A DNA stretch of 64,000 nt from Tropicimonas marinistellae (lineage in GTDB: Bacteria > Pseudomonadota > Alphaproteobacteria > Rhodobacterales > Rhodobacteraceae): assembly GCF_001509585.1 (NCBI RefSeq), contig NZ_LNCI01000001.1:496001-560000 (forward strand), given 5' to 3'. Both the position numbers and the translations under genes were made by a program. The notes beneath the pieces are model-generated. The model did not search any database and had not been told where the DNA came from. It saw only the letters and a program-made list of their open reading frames with translations. Position 1 is the first letter of the stretch, and the number at the start of each line of letters is the position of its first letter. Below, piece by piece: positions 1 through 7,517 of this stretch.

Positions 1-422
1 AGCAGGTCGATGAGAAAACCATGTGGTCCATCAGTTATCCGCAATGTCACGTCCGGCGCCAGATCGCGGTATTCGTGAACCACCTCTGGCATCAGGCGGG
101 CGGCGACGCTGGGCAACGCACCTATTGAGAGCGTGACGCTGCCGCGCTGACCGATCTGTTCCACCCCATCCAGGCCTTGCTGCAACGCCGCAACGCTCAT
201 TTCGGCGAAATGGAGGAATACCTCGCCTTGCCGGGTGAGGCTCACGCCTGCGCGGCTGCGTACCAGCAGCGGCGCTCCAAGAATGTCTTCCAGTTCCTTC
301 AACGTCTTGGAGATCGCAGGCTGTGTCAAAAAAAGCCGTTCCGCCGCTCTCTTGAGGCTCTTTTGCCGGACAATCTCCACGAAACACTGGACGTGTCGGA
401 ATTTGATTCGGCGGTCGATCAT
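1..422 (-). CDS. pcaQ: LysR-type regulator, PcaQ-like (3' end cut by window)
   Basis: This is a LysR-type transcriptional regulator read leftward from an ATG at 420-422. About 140 N-terminal codons are present and the rest lies outside the window. The start reads MIDRRIKFRHVQCFVEIV, with the winged helix-turn-helix at about residues 15-65 (AAERLFLTQPAISKTLKELE). The IKFRH opening resembles PcaQ, the activator of pca operons in alphaproteobacteria, which responds to beta-carboxy-cis,cis-muconate. Its divergent position next to pobA and the pca genes supports that role. The effector-binding domain is only partly visible, so the inducer is inferred. LysR family membership is secure and the PcaQ name is likely. 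Confidence 0.8.
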   Translation of the reverse strand, partial: MIDRRIKFRHVQCFVEIVRQKSLKRAAERLFLTQPAISKTLKELEDILGAPLLVRSRAGVSLTRQGEVFLHFAEMSVAALQQGLDGVEQIGQRGSVTLSIGALPSVAARLMPEVVHEYRDLAPDVTLRITDGPHGFLIDL

Positions 423-430
423 TGATTTCT

Positions 431-444
431 TTCCGATATTGGAA
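431..444. promoter_or_regulatory. candidate LysR operator between pcaQ and pobA
   Basis: The 95-bp divergent gap contains TTCCGATATTGGAA, an imperfect dyad that fits the T-N11-A LysR box. It lies 9 bp upstream of the pcaQ start codon and about 75 bp upstream of pobA. That placement suits autoregulation together with activation of the pca operon. It does not match the rhizobial PcaQ site that I remember, so the assignment is tentative. Confidence 0.3.
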
Positions 445-517
445 ACTTATTCGGCAAATTAGTCATTTTACTTTGCCCATTCAATAAGTCAGTCTTTTTG
501 CCAAGGGGAGGAATTTC

Positions 518-1687
518 ATGCGCACTCAGGTCTGCATCATCGGCGGCGGTCCGTCCGGGCTGCTGTTGTCTCAATTGCTTCACCGCAAGGGCATCGACAC
601 CGTCGTTCTGGAGCGAAAGACCCGGGACTACGTTCTGAGTCGCATCCGTGCCGGCATTCTGGAGGTCGGGTTTGTTGATCTCATGCGGGCGGCGGGCGTT
701 TCCGAGCGGATGGACCGTGAGAGCTTTGCCCATGATGGTACTGTCATCGCCTGTAATGACGAGCAGTTCCGGATCAGTTTCCGCGAGCACACTGGCACAG
801 ACGTTGTCGTTTATGGTCAGACTGAACTCACGCGCGACCTGTATGACGCCCGCGAGGCTGCTGACGGAAAGGTCATCTTCAACGTAGAGAACGTCGTCAT
901 CAACGAGGTCGAAACGGATGCGCCGTACGTCACGTTTGATGTGCATGGCAAGCAGGAGCGGATTGATTGCGATTTTGTCGCCGGGTGCGACGGATTCCAT
1001 GGTGTTAGCCGCCAGACGATCCCACTGAGCGTTCGGCGGGAGTACGAGAAAGTCTATCCGTTCGGTTGGTTGGGGATCCTGTCCGAGACCCCACCGGTCC
1101 ACGAAGAGCTGATTTACTCCTGCTCCGACCGGGGGTTTGCACTTTGCTCAATGCGAAACGCAAATCTCAGCCGCTACTACATTCAGTGCTCGCTCAGCGA
1201 TAGTCCGGACGATTGGAGCGACGAGAACTTCTGGGAAGAGTTGAAACGCCGGATCCCTTCGGCCGCGGCTGAATCGCTGGTGACGGGGCCTTCCATCGAG
1301 AAGTCCATTGCTCCCCTACGCAGCTTCGTTACCGAGCCCATGCGCTGGGGGCGGCTGTTCCTGTGCGGGGATGCCGCGCATATCGTCCCCCCAACCGGCG
1401 CCAAGGGACTCAACACCGCCGCGTCGGATATCCACTACCTCTACCACGGGCTTTTGCAATTCTACGAGGAGAAGGACAGCGAGGGTATCGATCGCTACTC
1501 GGAAAAGGCGCTGGCGCGGATTTGGAAAGCGGAACGTTTCAGCTGGAGCACGACGAATCTGCTGCATCGCTATCCCGACATGTCGGAGTTTGACCTGAAG
1601 ATGCAGCTCGCTGACATTGCCTTCCTACGCGACAACGAGGCAGCGCAGAAGGTGTTCGCCCAGAACTACGTAGGGCTGCCCTACTGA
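518..1687 (+). CDS. pobA: 4-hydroxybenzoate 3-monooxygenase
   Basis: FAD-dependent aromatic hydroxylase of 389 residues, the usual length for PobA. It converts 4-hydroxybenzoate, NADPH and O2 to protocatechuate in the cytoplasm. The N-terminal dinucleotide fold is IIGGGPSGLLLSQLL (residues 7-21). The second FAD motif, GDAAHIVPPTGAKGLN, is near residue 288, and a DG-type motif (AGCDGFHGVSR) lies near residue 155. The ATG follows an AGGGGAGG ribosome-binding site at about 503-510. It opens the pca operon and receives the 4-hydroxybenzoate expected from the hydroxycinnamate genes further right. Confidence 0.95.
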   Translation: MRTQVCIIGGGPSGLLLSQLLHRKGIDTVVLERKTRDYVLSRIRAGILEVGFVDLMRAAGVSERMDRESFAHDGTVIACNDEQFRISFREHTGTDVVVYGQTELTRDLYDAREAADGKVIFNVENVVINEVETDAPYVTFDVHGKQERIDCDFVAGCDGFHGVSRQTIPLSVRREYEKVYPFGWLGILSETPPVHEELIYSCSDRGFALCSMRNANLSRYYIQCSLSDSPDDWSDENFWEELKRRIPSAAAESLVTGPSIEKSIAPLRSFVTEPMRWGRLFLCGDAAHIVPPTGAKGLNTAASDIHYLYHGLLQFYEEKDSEGIDRYSEKALARIWKAERFSWSTTNLLHRYPDMSEFDLKMQLADIAFLRDNEAAQKVFAQNYVGLPY

Positions 1688-1735
1688 TGAGAAAGAACGG
1701 AAAACGCGGCGCTGGAATCGCCGGGGAGGGGCCTG

Positions 1736-2113
1736 ATGTCTGAACGATTTGAAAAGGGCATGGCGGTTCGGCGGACGGTGCTGGGCGATGCCCACGTAGA
1801 CCGGGCCGAGTCTGCCAAGACCGCGTTCGATACGCCGTTTCAGTCTTTGATTACAGAGGCCGCCTGGGGCACCGTTTGGGCCAGCGATGGGATCAGCCTG
1901 CGCGAGCGCTCTATGCTGACGCTGGCATTGCTGGCGGCGACCGGCAATTTCGAAGAAATCCCGATGCATATTCGCGCGACCGTTCGAACCGGCGCCACCA
2001 AGCAGGATGTGCTTGAGACATTCCAGCATGTTGCGATCTACGCCGGCGTGCCCCGCGCCAACCACGCGCTGAAGCTGGCCAAGCAAACGTACGAAGAAAT
2101 GGAAAGCGACTGA
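1736..2113 (+). CDS. pcaC: 4-carboxymuconolactone decarboxylase
   Basis: Carboxymuconolactone decarboxylase of the AhpD-like fold, 125 residues, a normal length for a stand-alone PcaC. It decarboxylates gamma-carboxymuconolactone to beta-ketoadipate enol-lactone. The family segment around MHIRATVRTGATKQDVLE and the closing NHAL region are clear. The ATG follows a GGGAGGGG site. It sits 48 bp after pobA and 41 bp before pcaH. PcaC is fused to PcaD in some bacteria, but here no PcaD domain is present and no separate pcaD is seen in the window. Confidence 0.92.
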   Translation: MSERFEKGMAVRRTVLGDAHVDRAESAKTAFDTPFQSLITEAAWGTVWASDGISLRERSMLTLALLAATGNFEEIPMHIRATVRTGATKQDVLETFQHVAIYAGVPRANHALKLAKQTYEEMESD

Positions 2114-2154
2114 CCCGGGTACCGCGCCCAGCCCGATAGGAGGAGGAAGCCAGA

Positions 2155-2883
2155 ATGAACGCCCCAGGAGAATTCTACCAAAGGGACCGGGAGCGGCACC
2201 CGCTCGCGCTGACGCCCGATTACAAGACGAGCGTTACGCGTTCGCCGCAATACTCGCTGCTGAGTCTTCAGCAATCGGCCAGCGAAATCACCGGTCCGAC
2301 GTTCGGGCATGGAGATATCGACCCGATCGACAATGACATGATCCACAACTACGCCCAGCCCGGCGAGAGCGCCATTGGCGAGCGGATCATTCTGCACGGG
2401 CGGGTGTTGGATGAGAACGGCCGACCGGTGCCGAATACCCTGGTCGAGGCCTGGCAGGCCAATGCGGGCGGTCGCTACCGGCACAAGAAGGACACCTATC
2501 TCGCGCCGATCGACCCCAACTTCGGCGGCTGCGGGCGTACGCTCACGGACGAGAACGGATATTACTACTTCCGCACGGTGAAGCCGGGGGCGTATCCTTG
2601 GCGCAATTGGGTGAACAACTGGCGCCCGGCCCATATACACATGTCGATCTTCGGTACATCCTTCTCTCAGCGGCTCATCACCCAGTGCTATTTCGAAGGC
2701 GACCCACTCATCCCGAAATGCCCGATCGTCAACACGATCCGGGACAAGGCTGCCATCGGCCAGCTCGTCGCGCCGCTGGATCTGAATGCCACGATCCCGC
2801 TCGACACGATGGCCTACAAGTTCGACATCGTGCTGCGCGGTCGGCGTTCGACGTTGTTTGAAAACCGTCTGGAGGGGAACTGA
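2155..2883 (+). CDS. pcaH: protocatechuate 3,4-dioxygenase beta subunit
   Basis: Catalytic iron-binding beta subunit of the intradiol dioxygenase, 242 residues. With PcaG it opens the protocatechuate ring to 3-carboxy-cis,cis-muconate. The intradiol core contains [18 protein letters not shown] at about residues 98-115 and [11 protein letters not shown] at about 158-168, which carries iron-binding histidines. Tyrosine ligands lie in the intervening segment. The ATG follows a strong AGGAGGAAG site. The stop at 2881-2883 is 2 bp before pcaG, consistent with coupled synthesis of the two subunits. Confidence 0.95.
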   Translation: MNAPGEFYQRDRERHPLALTPDYKTSVTRSPQYSLLSLQQSASEITGPTFGHGDIDPIDNDMIHNYAQPGESAIGERIILHGRVLDENGRPVPNTLVEAWQANAGGRYRHKKDTYLAPIDPNFGGCGRTLTDENGYYYFRTVKPGAYPWRNWVNNWRPAHIHMSIFGTSFSQRLITQCYFEGDPLIPKCPIVNTIRDKAAIGQLVAPLDLNATIPLDTMAYKFDIVLRGRRSTLFENRLEGN

Positions 2884-2885
2884 TC

Positions 2886-3506
2886 ATGGTGCAGGAAGTG
2901 AACTACCTCAAAGAAACGCCCTCCCAGACAGCCGGCCCCTACGTTCACATTGGTCTTGCGCCAGGTGCGGCGGGCTTTGAGATTTACAAGAAGGAACTCG
3001 GCTGGGATATTGCCGGCCCCAATGCCGCAGGTGAGCGCATCCGTGTGGAGGGGATTGTCATTGATGGCACTGGTTCGCCAATCAAGGACGTGATGCTGGA
3101 GGCTTGGCAGGCAAACTCAAAAGGTATCTACGCGCACCCAGAGCATAGTGGTGATGTGGAGGAAGGGTTTCGCGGCTGGGGTCGTGTTATCACTGACTTC
3201 GACACCGGCGAGTGGGGCTTCGACACGATCAAACCCGGCCCTGTCATGGGACGCTCAGGCAAGCTGATGGCACCGCATATCAACCTTTGGATCGTCGCGC
3301 GCGGAATAAACGTTGGTCTGAACACGCGCGTGTATTTCGAAGACGAAGCCGAGGCCAACGCCACGGATCCGGTGATCAACCTGGTCGAGTGGGAGCGTCG
3401 GCGCCAAACGCTTGTGGCGACGAGAACGTTGCGAGACGGCTTGCCCGTCTACCGTTTCGATATCAAGCTGCAGGGTGAGGACGAAACCGTCTTCTTCGAT
3501 ATCTGA
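2886..3506 (+). CDS. pcaG: protocatechuate 3,4-dioxygenase alpha subunit
   Basis: Alpha subunit of protocatechuate 3,4-dioxygenase, 206 residues. Family features are TPSQTAGPYVHIGL near the N-terminus, MLEAWQANSKGIYAHPEH in the intradiol core and APHINLWIVARG. As in other alpha subunits, the iron is expected to be held mainly by PcaH. It starts 2 bp after pcaH and is followed by a GC-rich hairpin before the BKACE gene, which may lower expression further downstream. Confidence 0.94.
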   Translation: MVQEVNYLKETPSQTAGPYVHIGLAPGAAGFEIYKKELGWDIAGPNAAGERIRVEGIVIDGTGSPIKDVMLEAWQANSKGIYAHPEHSGDVEEGFRGWGRVITDFDTGEWGFDTIKPGPVMGRSGKLMAPHINLWIVARGINVGLNTRVYFEDEAEANATDPVINLVEWERRRQTLVATRTLRDGLPVYRFDIKLQGEDETVFFDI

Positions 3507-3516
3507 TCGTCCTTCG

Positions 3517-3540
3517 GCCCGCGCGAAACCCCGCGCGGGC
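3517..3540 (+). terminator. intercistronic hairpin after pcaG
   Basis: GCCCGCGCG (3517-3525) pairs perfectly with CGCGCGGGC (3532-3540) around a 6-base loop. No T-run follows, so it is not a canonical rho-independent terminator. It may be an RNA-stabilising or attenuating structure between pcaHG and the BKACE gene. Confidence 0.45.
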
Positions 3541-3569
3541 TGCTAGGCACACATGCGAGACAAGTCCAA

Positions 3570-4403
3570 ATGAGCAAACCCTGCATAATCTGCGTTGCGA
3601 TTACCGGTTCCGTGCCGCGAAAGGAAAACAATCCTGCGGTACCCATCACCGTGAATGAGCAGGTTGAGAGCACGCAGGAGGCGTTTGAGGCGGGCGCATC
3701 CATCTGTCATGCGCATGTGCGGAACGACGATCAGACGCCGAGTTCCGATCCGGATAAATTCGCCCGCCTGAAGGAGGGCCTGGAAAAGCACTGCCCTGGC
3801 ATGATCATCCAATTTTCCACGGGCGGGCGGTCCGGGGCAGGGCGGGCGCGCGGCGGTATGCTGCCACTGAAGCCCGACATGGCGTCGCTATCGGTTGGTT
3901 CGAACAATTTCCCCACAAGGGTCTACGAGAACCCGCCGGATCTTGTGGATTGGCTCGCAGGCGAGATGCGCACCTACGGCGTGAAACCCGAGATCGAGGC
4001 ATTTGACCTCTCGCATATCCATCAGGCTGTCGCGATGAACAAGGACGGACGGATCCCGGGCAAGCTTTACGTGCAGTTTGTCATGGGAGTGAAGAATGCG
4101 ATGCCCGTGGATCGCGACGTCTTTGACTATTACGTCAAGACGATGGAGCGTTTGGCCCCCGAGGCAGAGTGGTGCGGCGCCGGAATCGGCCGGAACCAAA
4201 TCGCCCTGAATGAATGGAGCATCGCCGCGGGCGGGCACACCCGAACCGGTCTGGAAGACAACGTGCGGTTGGACCAAGATACACTTGCGCCGTCCAATGC
4301 TGCGCTTGTGCGTCGCGCGGTGGAGCTCTGCGAGAAATACGAGCGTCCCGTGGCGACGTGGATGCAGGCACGCGCAACCCTCGGCCTTGCGATGCCGGAG
4401 TAG
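3570..4403 (+). CDS. beta-keto acid cleavage enzyme (BKACE, DUF849)
   Basis: Member of the DUF849/BKACE family (the 3-keto-5-aminohexanoate cleavage enzyme family), 277 residues. These zinc enzymes react a beta-keto acid with acetyl-CoA to give acetoacetate and a new acyl-CoA. The zinc-binding His pair is in CHAHVRND (H47 and H49), and the conserved C-terminal segment GGHTRTGLEDN is present. Placed between pcaG and pcaB, its natural substrate is probably beta-ketoadipate, which would give succinyl-CoA and acetoacetate. That would replace PcaI, PcaJ and PcaF, none of which is in the window. The family call is secure. The substrate is inferred from context. Confidence 0.88.
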   Translation: MSKPCIICVAITGSVPRKENNPAVPITVNEQVESTQEAFEAGASICHAHVRNDDQTPSSDPDKFARLKEGLEKHCPGMIIQFSTGGRSGAGRARGGMLPLKPDMASLSVGSNNFPTRVYENPPDLVDWLAGEMRTYGVKPEIEAFDLSHIHQAVAMNKDGRIPGKLYVQFVMGVKNAMPVDRDVFDYYVKTMERLAPEAEWCGAGIGRNQIALNEWSIAAGGHTRTGLEDNVRLDQDTLAPSNAALVRRAVELCEKYERPVATWMQARATLGLAMPE

Positions 4404-4410
4404 TCCCCGC

Positions 4411-5712
4411 ATGTTGGTGAGCCTTGGCACGAGTTCTATCTACGAGGCGCTTTTCGGCGACCGGGAGATCGCCGATCTGCTGTCCGCCGAACGGGAACTC
4501 GCGGCGATGATCGTTGTGGAGCGGGCCCTTGCTCGTGGGCAGGGGCGACTCGGAGTAATCCCGGCGGACGTTGCGTCTCACATTGATGCCGAGCTTGATG
4601 GTTTCCTTCCCGATCCGGCAAGCCTTTGCGCGCCCACAGCCTCGGCTGGCGTGGCGGTGCCGGGCCTGCTTGCCGCAATGCGCGCGCAGGTTTCGCCCGC
4701 CGCTGCTCAGTGGTTGCACTGGGGGGCGACCAGCCAAGACATCGTGGACACTGCCATGGTCCTTCAGGCGCGGGATTGCCTCGATGTTCTGCAGGAGCGG
4801 CTCTCGGCGATTATCGATCAGCTCCAGTCGAAGTCGCGTCAACACGCCGATCAGGTCATGGCCGCTCGCACGCGGGGGCAGGTCGCTACGCCGATCACGT
4901 TCGGGTTGAAGATCGCCCGCTGGGCGCAGCCCTTGATTTCCGCCGAGGCCGCGATCGAAGCTCTTCGCGCACATGCGCTTCGCGTCCAGTTCGGAGGTGC
5001 TGCCGGTGCAAACACTGCGATTGCCCCGCATGGGCCGGCGGTGTCCGCAGCTTTGGCCGAGGAGCTTGAACTTGCCGGCGCCGCACCTTGGCACACAGAC
5101 CGTGGTGCGGTTTTGGAATTGGCCGGCTGGCTGGTTTCCGTCATCACGGCACTGGAAAAGATCGGCAAGGATCTGATCCTGCTCGGGCGTTCCGAAATCG
5201 GCGAGGTTCGTGCGGGCGCTGGCGGCGGTTCGTCGACCATGCCGCAAAAGGCGAACCCGGTCGGTGCTGAAGCTCTGGTGACACTGGGGCGGCTTGCGGC
5301 GCATCTTCACGGTGGGCTTATGAGTTCTTCCGCGCCAGCGGAAGAACGAGATGGCGCCGTTTGGGCGCTCGAGTGGATCATTCTGCCGCAACTTTTTCTG
5401 GCTTGCGGATCCGCGCTCCGCCATGCCGGCGCTCTCGCGGAAACGCTCACAGCTGTTCCCGAAGCCATGCGGCGCACACTGGAAACACATCCCGGTGCCA
5501 TGGCCGAGGCGGCGAGTTTCGCGCTTGCTGGCAAGTATCCCCGAACCGAGGCGCAGGCGATCGTCCGCGACGCGCTGTCGTCGGCGACGGGGTTTGCCGC
5601 CGCACTGGCGACACGGGCACCTGACATCGACTGGGATCGGGTACTGGATCCGATCAGCGTCGTACCGGCATGCCGGGTCGAATCCGAGCGAATCTTATCC
5701 AGCAGACGGTAG
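4411..5712 (+). CDS. pcaB: 3-carboxy-cis,cis-muconate cycloisomerase
   Basis: Fumarase/aspartase-superfamily lactonising enzyme, 433 residues from the ATG at 4411, which begins MLVSLGTSSIYEALFGD. It converts 3-carboxy-cis,cis-muconate to 4-carboxymuconolactone, the substrate of PcaC. The superfamily signature GGSSTMPQKANPVGAE is at about residues 272-287, and HWGATSQDIVDTAM is near residue 106. The same frame stays open upstream, but that stretch overlaps the BKACE gene and looks unrelated. The ATG lies 7 bp after the BKACE stop. It appears to be the last gene of the pca operon. Confidence 0.92.
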   Translation: MLVSLGTSSIYEALFGDREIADLLSAERELAAMIVVERALARGQGRLGVIPADVASHIDAELDGFLPDPASLCAPTASAGVAVPGLLAAMRAQVSPAAAQWLHWGATSQDIVDTAMVLQARDCLDVLQERLSAIIDQLQSKSRQHADQVMAARTRGQVATPITFGLKIARWAQPLISAEAAIEALRAHALRVQFGGAAGANTAIAPHGPAVSAALAEELELAGAAPWHTDRGAVLELAGWLVSVITALEKIGKDLILLGRSEIGEVRAGAGGGSSTMPQKANPVGAEALVTLGRLAAHLHGGLMSSSAPAEERDGAVWALEWIILPQLFLACGSALRHAGALAETLTAVPEAMRRTLETHPGAMAEAASFALAGKYPRTEAQAIVRDALSSATGFAAALATRAPDIDWDRVLDPISVVPACRVESERILSSRR

Positions 5713-5740
5713 ACAAAAACAGTTATGTGGTATAATTATA
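5710..5740 (+). promoter_or_regulatory. candidate promoter upstream of the TRAP transporter
   Basis: The 86-bp gap after pcaB is strikingly AT-rich for this genome. A perfect TATAAT occurs at 5731-5736 with TAGACA at 5710-5715, giving a short 15-bp spacer. The -10 box lies inside the palindrome TATAATTATA (5731-5740), a reasonable operator for the MarR repressor encoded downstream. Promoter function and MarR binding are inferred. Confidence 0.45.
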
Positions 5741-5801
5741 TTGTCGTATCTCGTTTCTGCCGTGTTTCGGCTGGGAATCGGTGATCATAAGGGAGGACAT
5801 G

Positions 5802-6851
5802 ATGATCAAACACACTTTCCTGCGGGCTGTTGGCACCGCGGCCACGGCGGCAATTGCGCTTGGCATTGGCGCAACGAGCAGTTTCGCGGCTGATGTAACG
5901 CTTCGAATGCACCAGTTCCTGCCGGCGCAGGCCAATGTGCCGAAGAACGTACTGTTGCCTTGGGCAGAGAAGATCGCAGCGGAGTCGGATGGCCGCATCG
6001 AGATTCAGCATTTCCCGGCAATGCAACTTGGCGGTAAGCCACCGGAACTCGTCGACCAGGTGATCGACGGCGTTGCCGACATTGTCTGGACCGTCGCCGG
6101 ATACACCCCCGGCCGTTTCCCGCGCACGGAGGTCTTCGAACTGCCCTTCACCATGACGGACGCCGAGGCAGTATCGCGCGCCTATTGGACGCTCGCCGAA
6201 GAAACGATGATGGACCAGGACTTCAAGGACATGAAGGTTCTTGCGGTCTGGGTGCACGGCCCTGGACTGATCCACTCCAAGGATCCCATCGCATCGCTCG
6301 ACGACCTGAACGGCGTGAAGCTCCGTGCACCCACCCGTGTGACCAACCAACTCTTCAGCGCGCTCGGCGCGACGCCGGTCGGAATGCCGGTTCCGGCCGT
6401 ACCCGAAGCTCTTTCCAAGGGCGTGATCGACGCGACTGTCATCCCGTGGGAGGTGACCGGCGCCCTCAAGGTCAATGAACTGGTGGAGAACCACACCACA
6501 TTTGGCGACGACTCCCTTTACACCACGTCGTTCATCTTCGCGATGAACAAGGCGAAGTACGAGTCCCTGCCGGACGATCTGAAGGCCGTGATCGACGCCA
6601 ATTCCGGCCTGGAGTTCTCGGCCTTTGCCGGAAAGCAGATGCAAGCCGACGACGCCGGTCCGCGCGATGCGGCAATCGCCGCGGGCGCCAATGTGATCGA
6701 GCTTGCACCGGAGCAGGTGGAAGAATGGAAGGTGGCTGCGCAGCCCATTATCGACGGCTGGATCCAGGAAATGGACGAAAAGGGCCTCGACGGCACCGGA
6801 CTGCGCGCGCGCGCGCTCGAACTGATCGAAGAAAACGCCTCCAGCATGTGA
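5802..6851 (+). CDS. TRAP transporter substrate-binding protein (DctP family)
   Basis: Periplasmic solute receptor of a TRAP transporter, 349 residues. The ATG at 5802 is preferred because GGGAGG at 5791-5796 sits 5 bases ahead of it. Upstream in-frame starts are too close to or before that site. A Sec signal peptide is evident (MIKHTFLRAV then an alanine-rich core ending near SSFAA). The mature part begins DVTLRMHQFLPAQANVP, typical of DctP receptors. Related receptors (TarP of Rhodopseudomonas) bind p-coumarate, ferulate and caffeate. The neighbouring genes make hydroxycinnamates the likely ligands here. The ligand is inferred. Confidence 0.88.
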   Translation: MIKHTFLRAVGTAATAAIALGIGATSSFAADVTLRMHQFLPAQANVPKNVLLPWAEKIAAESDGRIEIQHFPAMQLGGKPPELVDQVIDGVADIVWTVAGYTPGRFPRTEVFELPFTMTDAEAVSRAYWTLAEETMMDQDFKDMKVLAVWVHGPGLIHSKDPIASLDDLNGVKLRAPTRVTNQLFSALGATPVGMPVPAVPEALSKGVIDATVIPWEVTGALKVNELVENHTTFGDDSLYTTSFIFAMNKAKYESLPDDLKAVIDANSGLEFSAFAGKQMQADDAGPRDAAIAAGANVIELAPEQVEEWKVAAQPIIDGWIQEMDEKGLDGTGLRARALELIEENASSM

Positions 6852-6862
6852 CTTTGGCGGCC

Positions 6863-6888
6863 CCGGGCGGGGTGAGTCTCCCGCCCGG
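6863..6888 (+). promoter_or_regulatory. hairpin between dctP and dctQ genes
   Basis: CCGGGCGGG (6863-6871) and CCCGCCCGG (6880-6888) form a perfect 9-bp stem with an 8-base loop, 11 bp after the receptor stop. No T-run follows. TRAP operons often need far more receptor than permease. A stabilising or attenuating hairpin here would serve that. Confidence 0.5.
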
Positions 6889-6929
6889 AAACACATTCAC
6901 CGCACTCACCTGTTCTCAGGAGAATTCCG

Positions 6930-7517
6930 ATGTTGCTCAATCTCATGGAGCGTCTGGCGCGCCTCATGGCGATCCTTGGCGGTCTCGTGCTGACGGCGCT
7001 TGTGATCCTGACTTGCGTCAGCGTTCTGGGTCGCGGCCTGAACACGCTGGGCCACTCCACCTTTCTGACCTCGATTTCCGAGGGTGCCGCCGCGGCGCTT
7101 CTGGCGACCGGGGTCGGTCCAATGACGGGCGATTTCGAACTTGTGGAGGCTGGTGTCGCCTTTTCCATCTTTGCCTTCCTGCCGATCTGCCAGCTCCATG
7201 GCGGCCACGCGACCGTTGACATCTTCTCAACGACCTTTCCGCGCTTGCTAAACCGCGTGCTGGTAACCTTTTGGGAGGTTGTGTTGAGCGCGGTGATCCT
7301 GCTCATCACCTGGCGGCTCTTTGTCGGGATGGAGGACAAGATGAACTACGGCGAGACGACCTTCCTGCTGCAATTCCCGGTCTGGTGGGCGTATGGGGCG
7401 AGCTTCGCCGCCGCCGTCGTTGCTTCCATCGTCGCGATCTACTGCGCGGTTGCGCGTGTCGTCGAGTTCTTCACTGGCCGTAGCTATATGCCCTATTCTG
7501 AAGGAGCGCTCCATTGA
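6930..7517 (+). CDS. TRAP transporter small permease (DctQ family)
   Basis: Small membrane subunit of the TRAP importer, 195 residues, with four predicted hydrophobic helices (around residues 10-35, 60-75, 95-130 and 140-170). The ATG follows an AGGAGAA site. Its stop overlaps the start of the large permease by four bases, so the two are probably translated together. It works with DctM and the receptor in sodium-driven uptake. Confidence 0.88.
   Translation: MLLNLMERLARLMAILGGLVLTALVILTCVSVLGRGLNTLGHSTFLTSISEGAAAALLATGVGPMTGDFELVEAGVAFSIFAFLPICQLHGGHATVDIFSTTFPRLLNRVLVTFWEVVLSAVILLITWRLFVGMEDKMNYGETTFLLQFPVWWAYGASFAAAVVASIVAIYCAVARVVEFFTGRSYMPYSEGALH

Noticed and set aside
419-1102. Minus-strand open frame of 227 codons opposite pobA
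   Set aside because: It overlaps a certain pobA and would also collide with the pcaQ start. No family is recognisable.
4135-5490. Long minus-strand open frame (about 450 codons) opposite pcaB
   Set aside because: Its translation is rich in Arg, Pro and His with no domain. It is the usual shadow of a GC-rich gene, and pcaB is unambiguous on the other strand.
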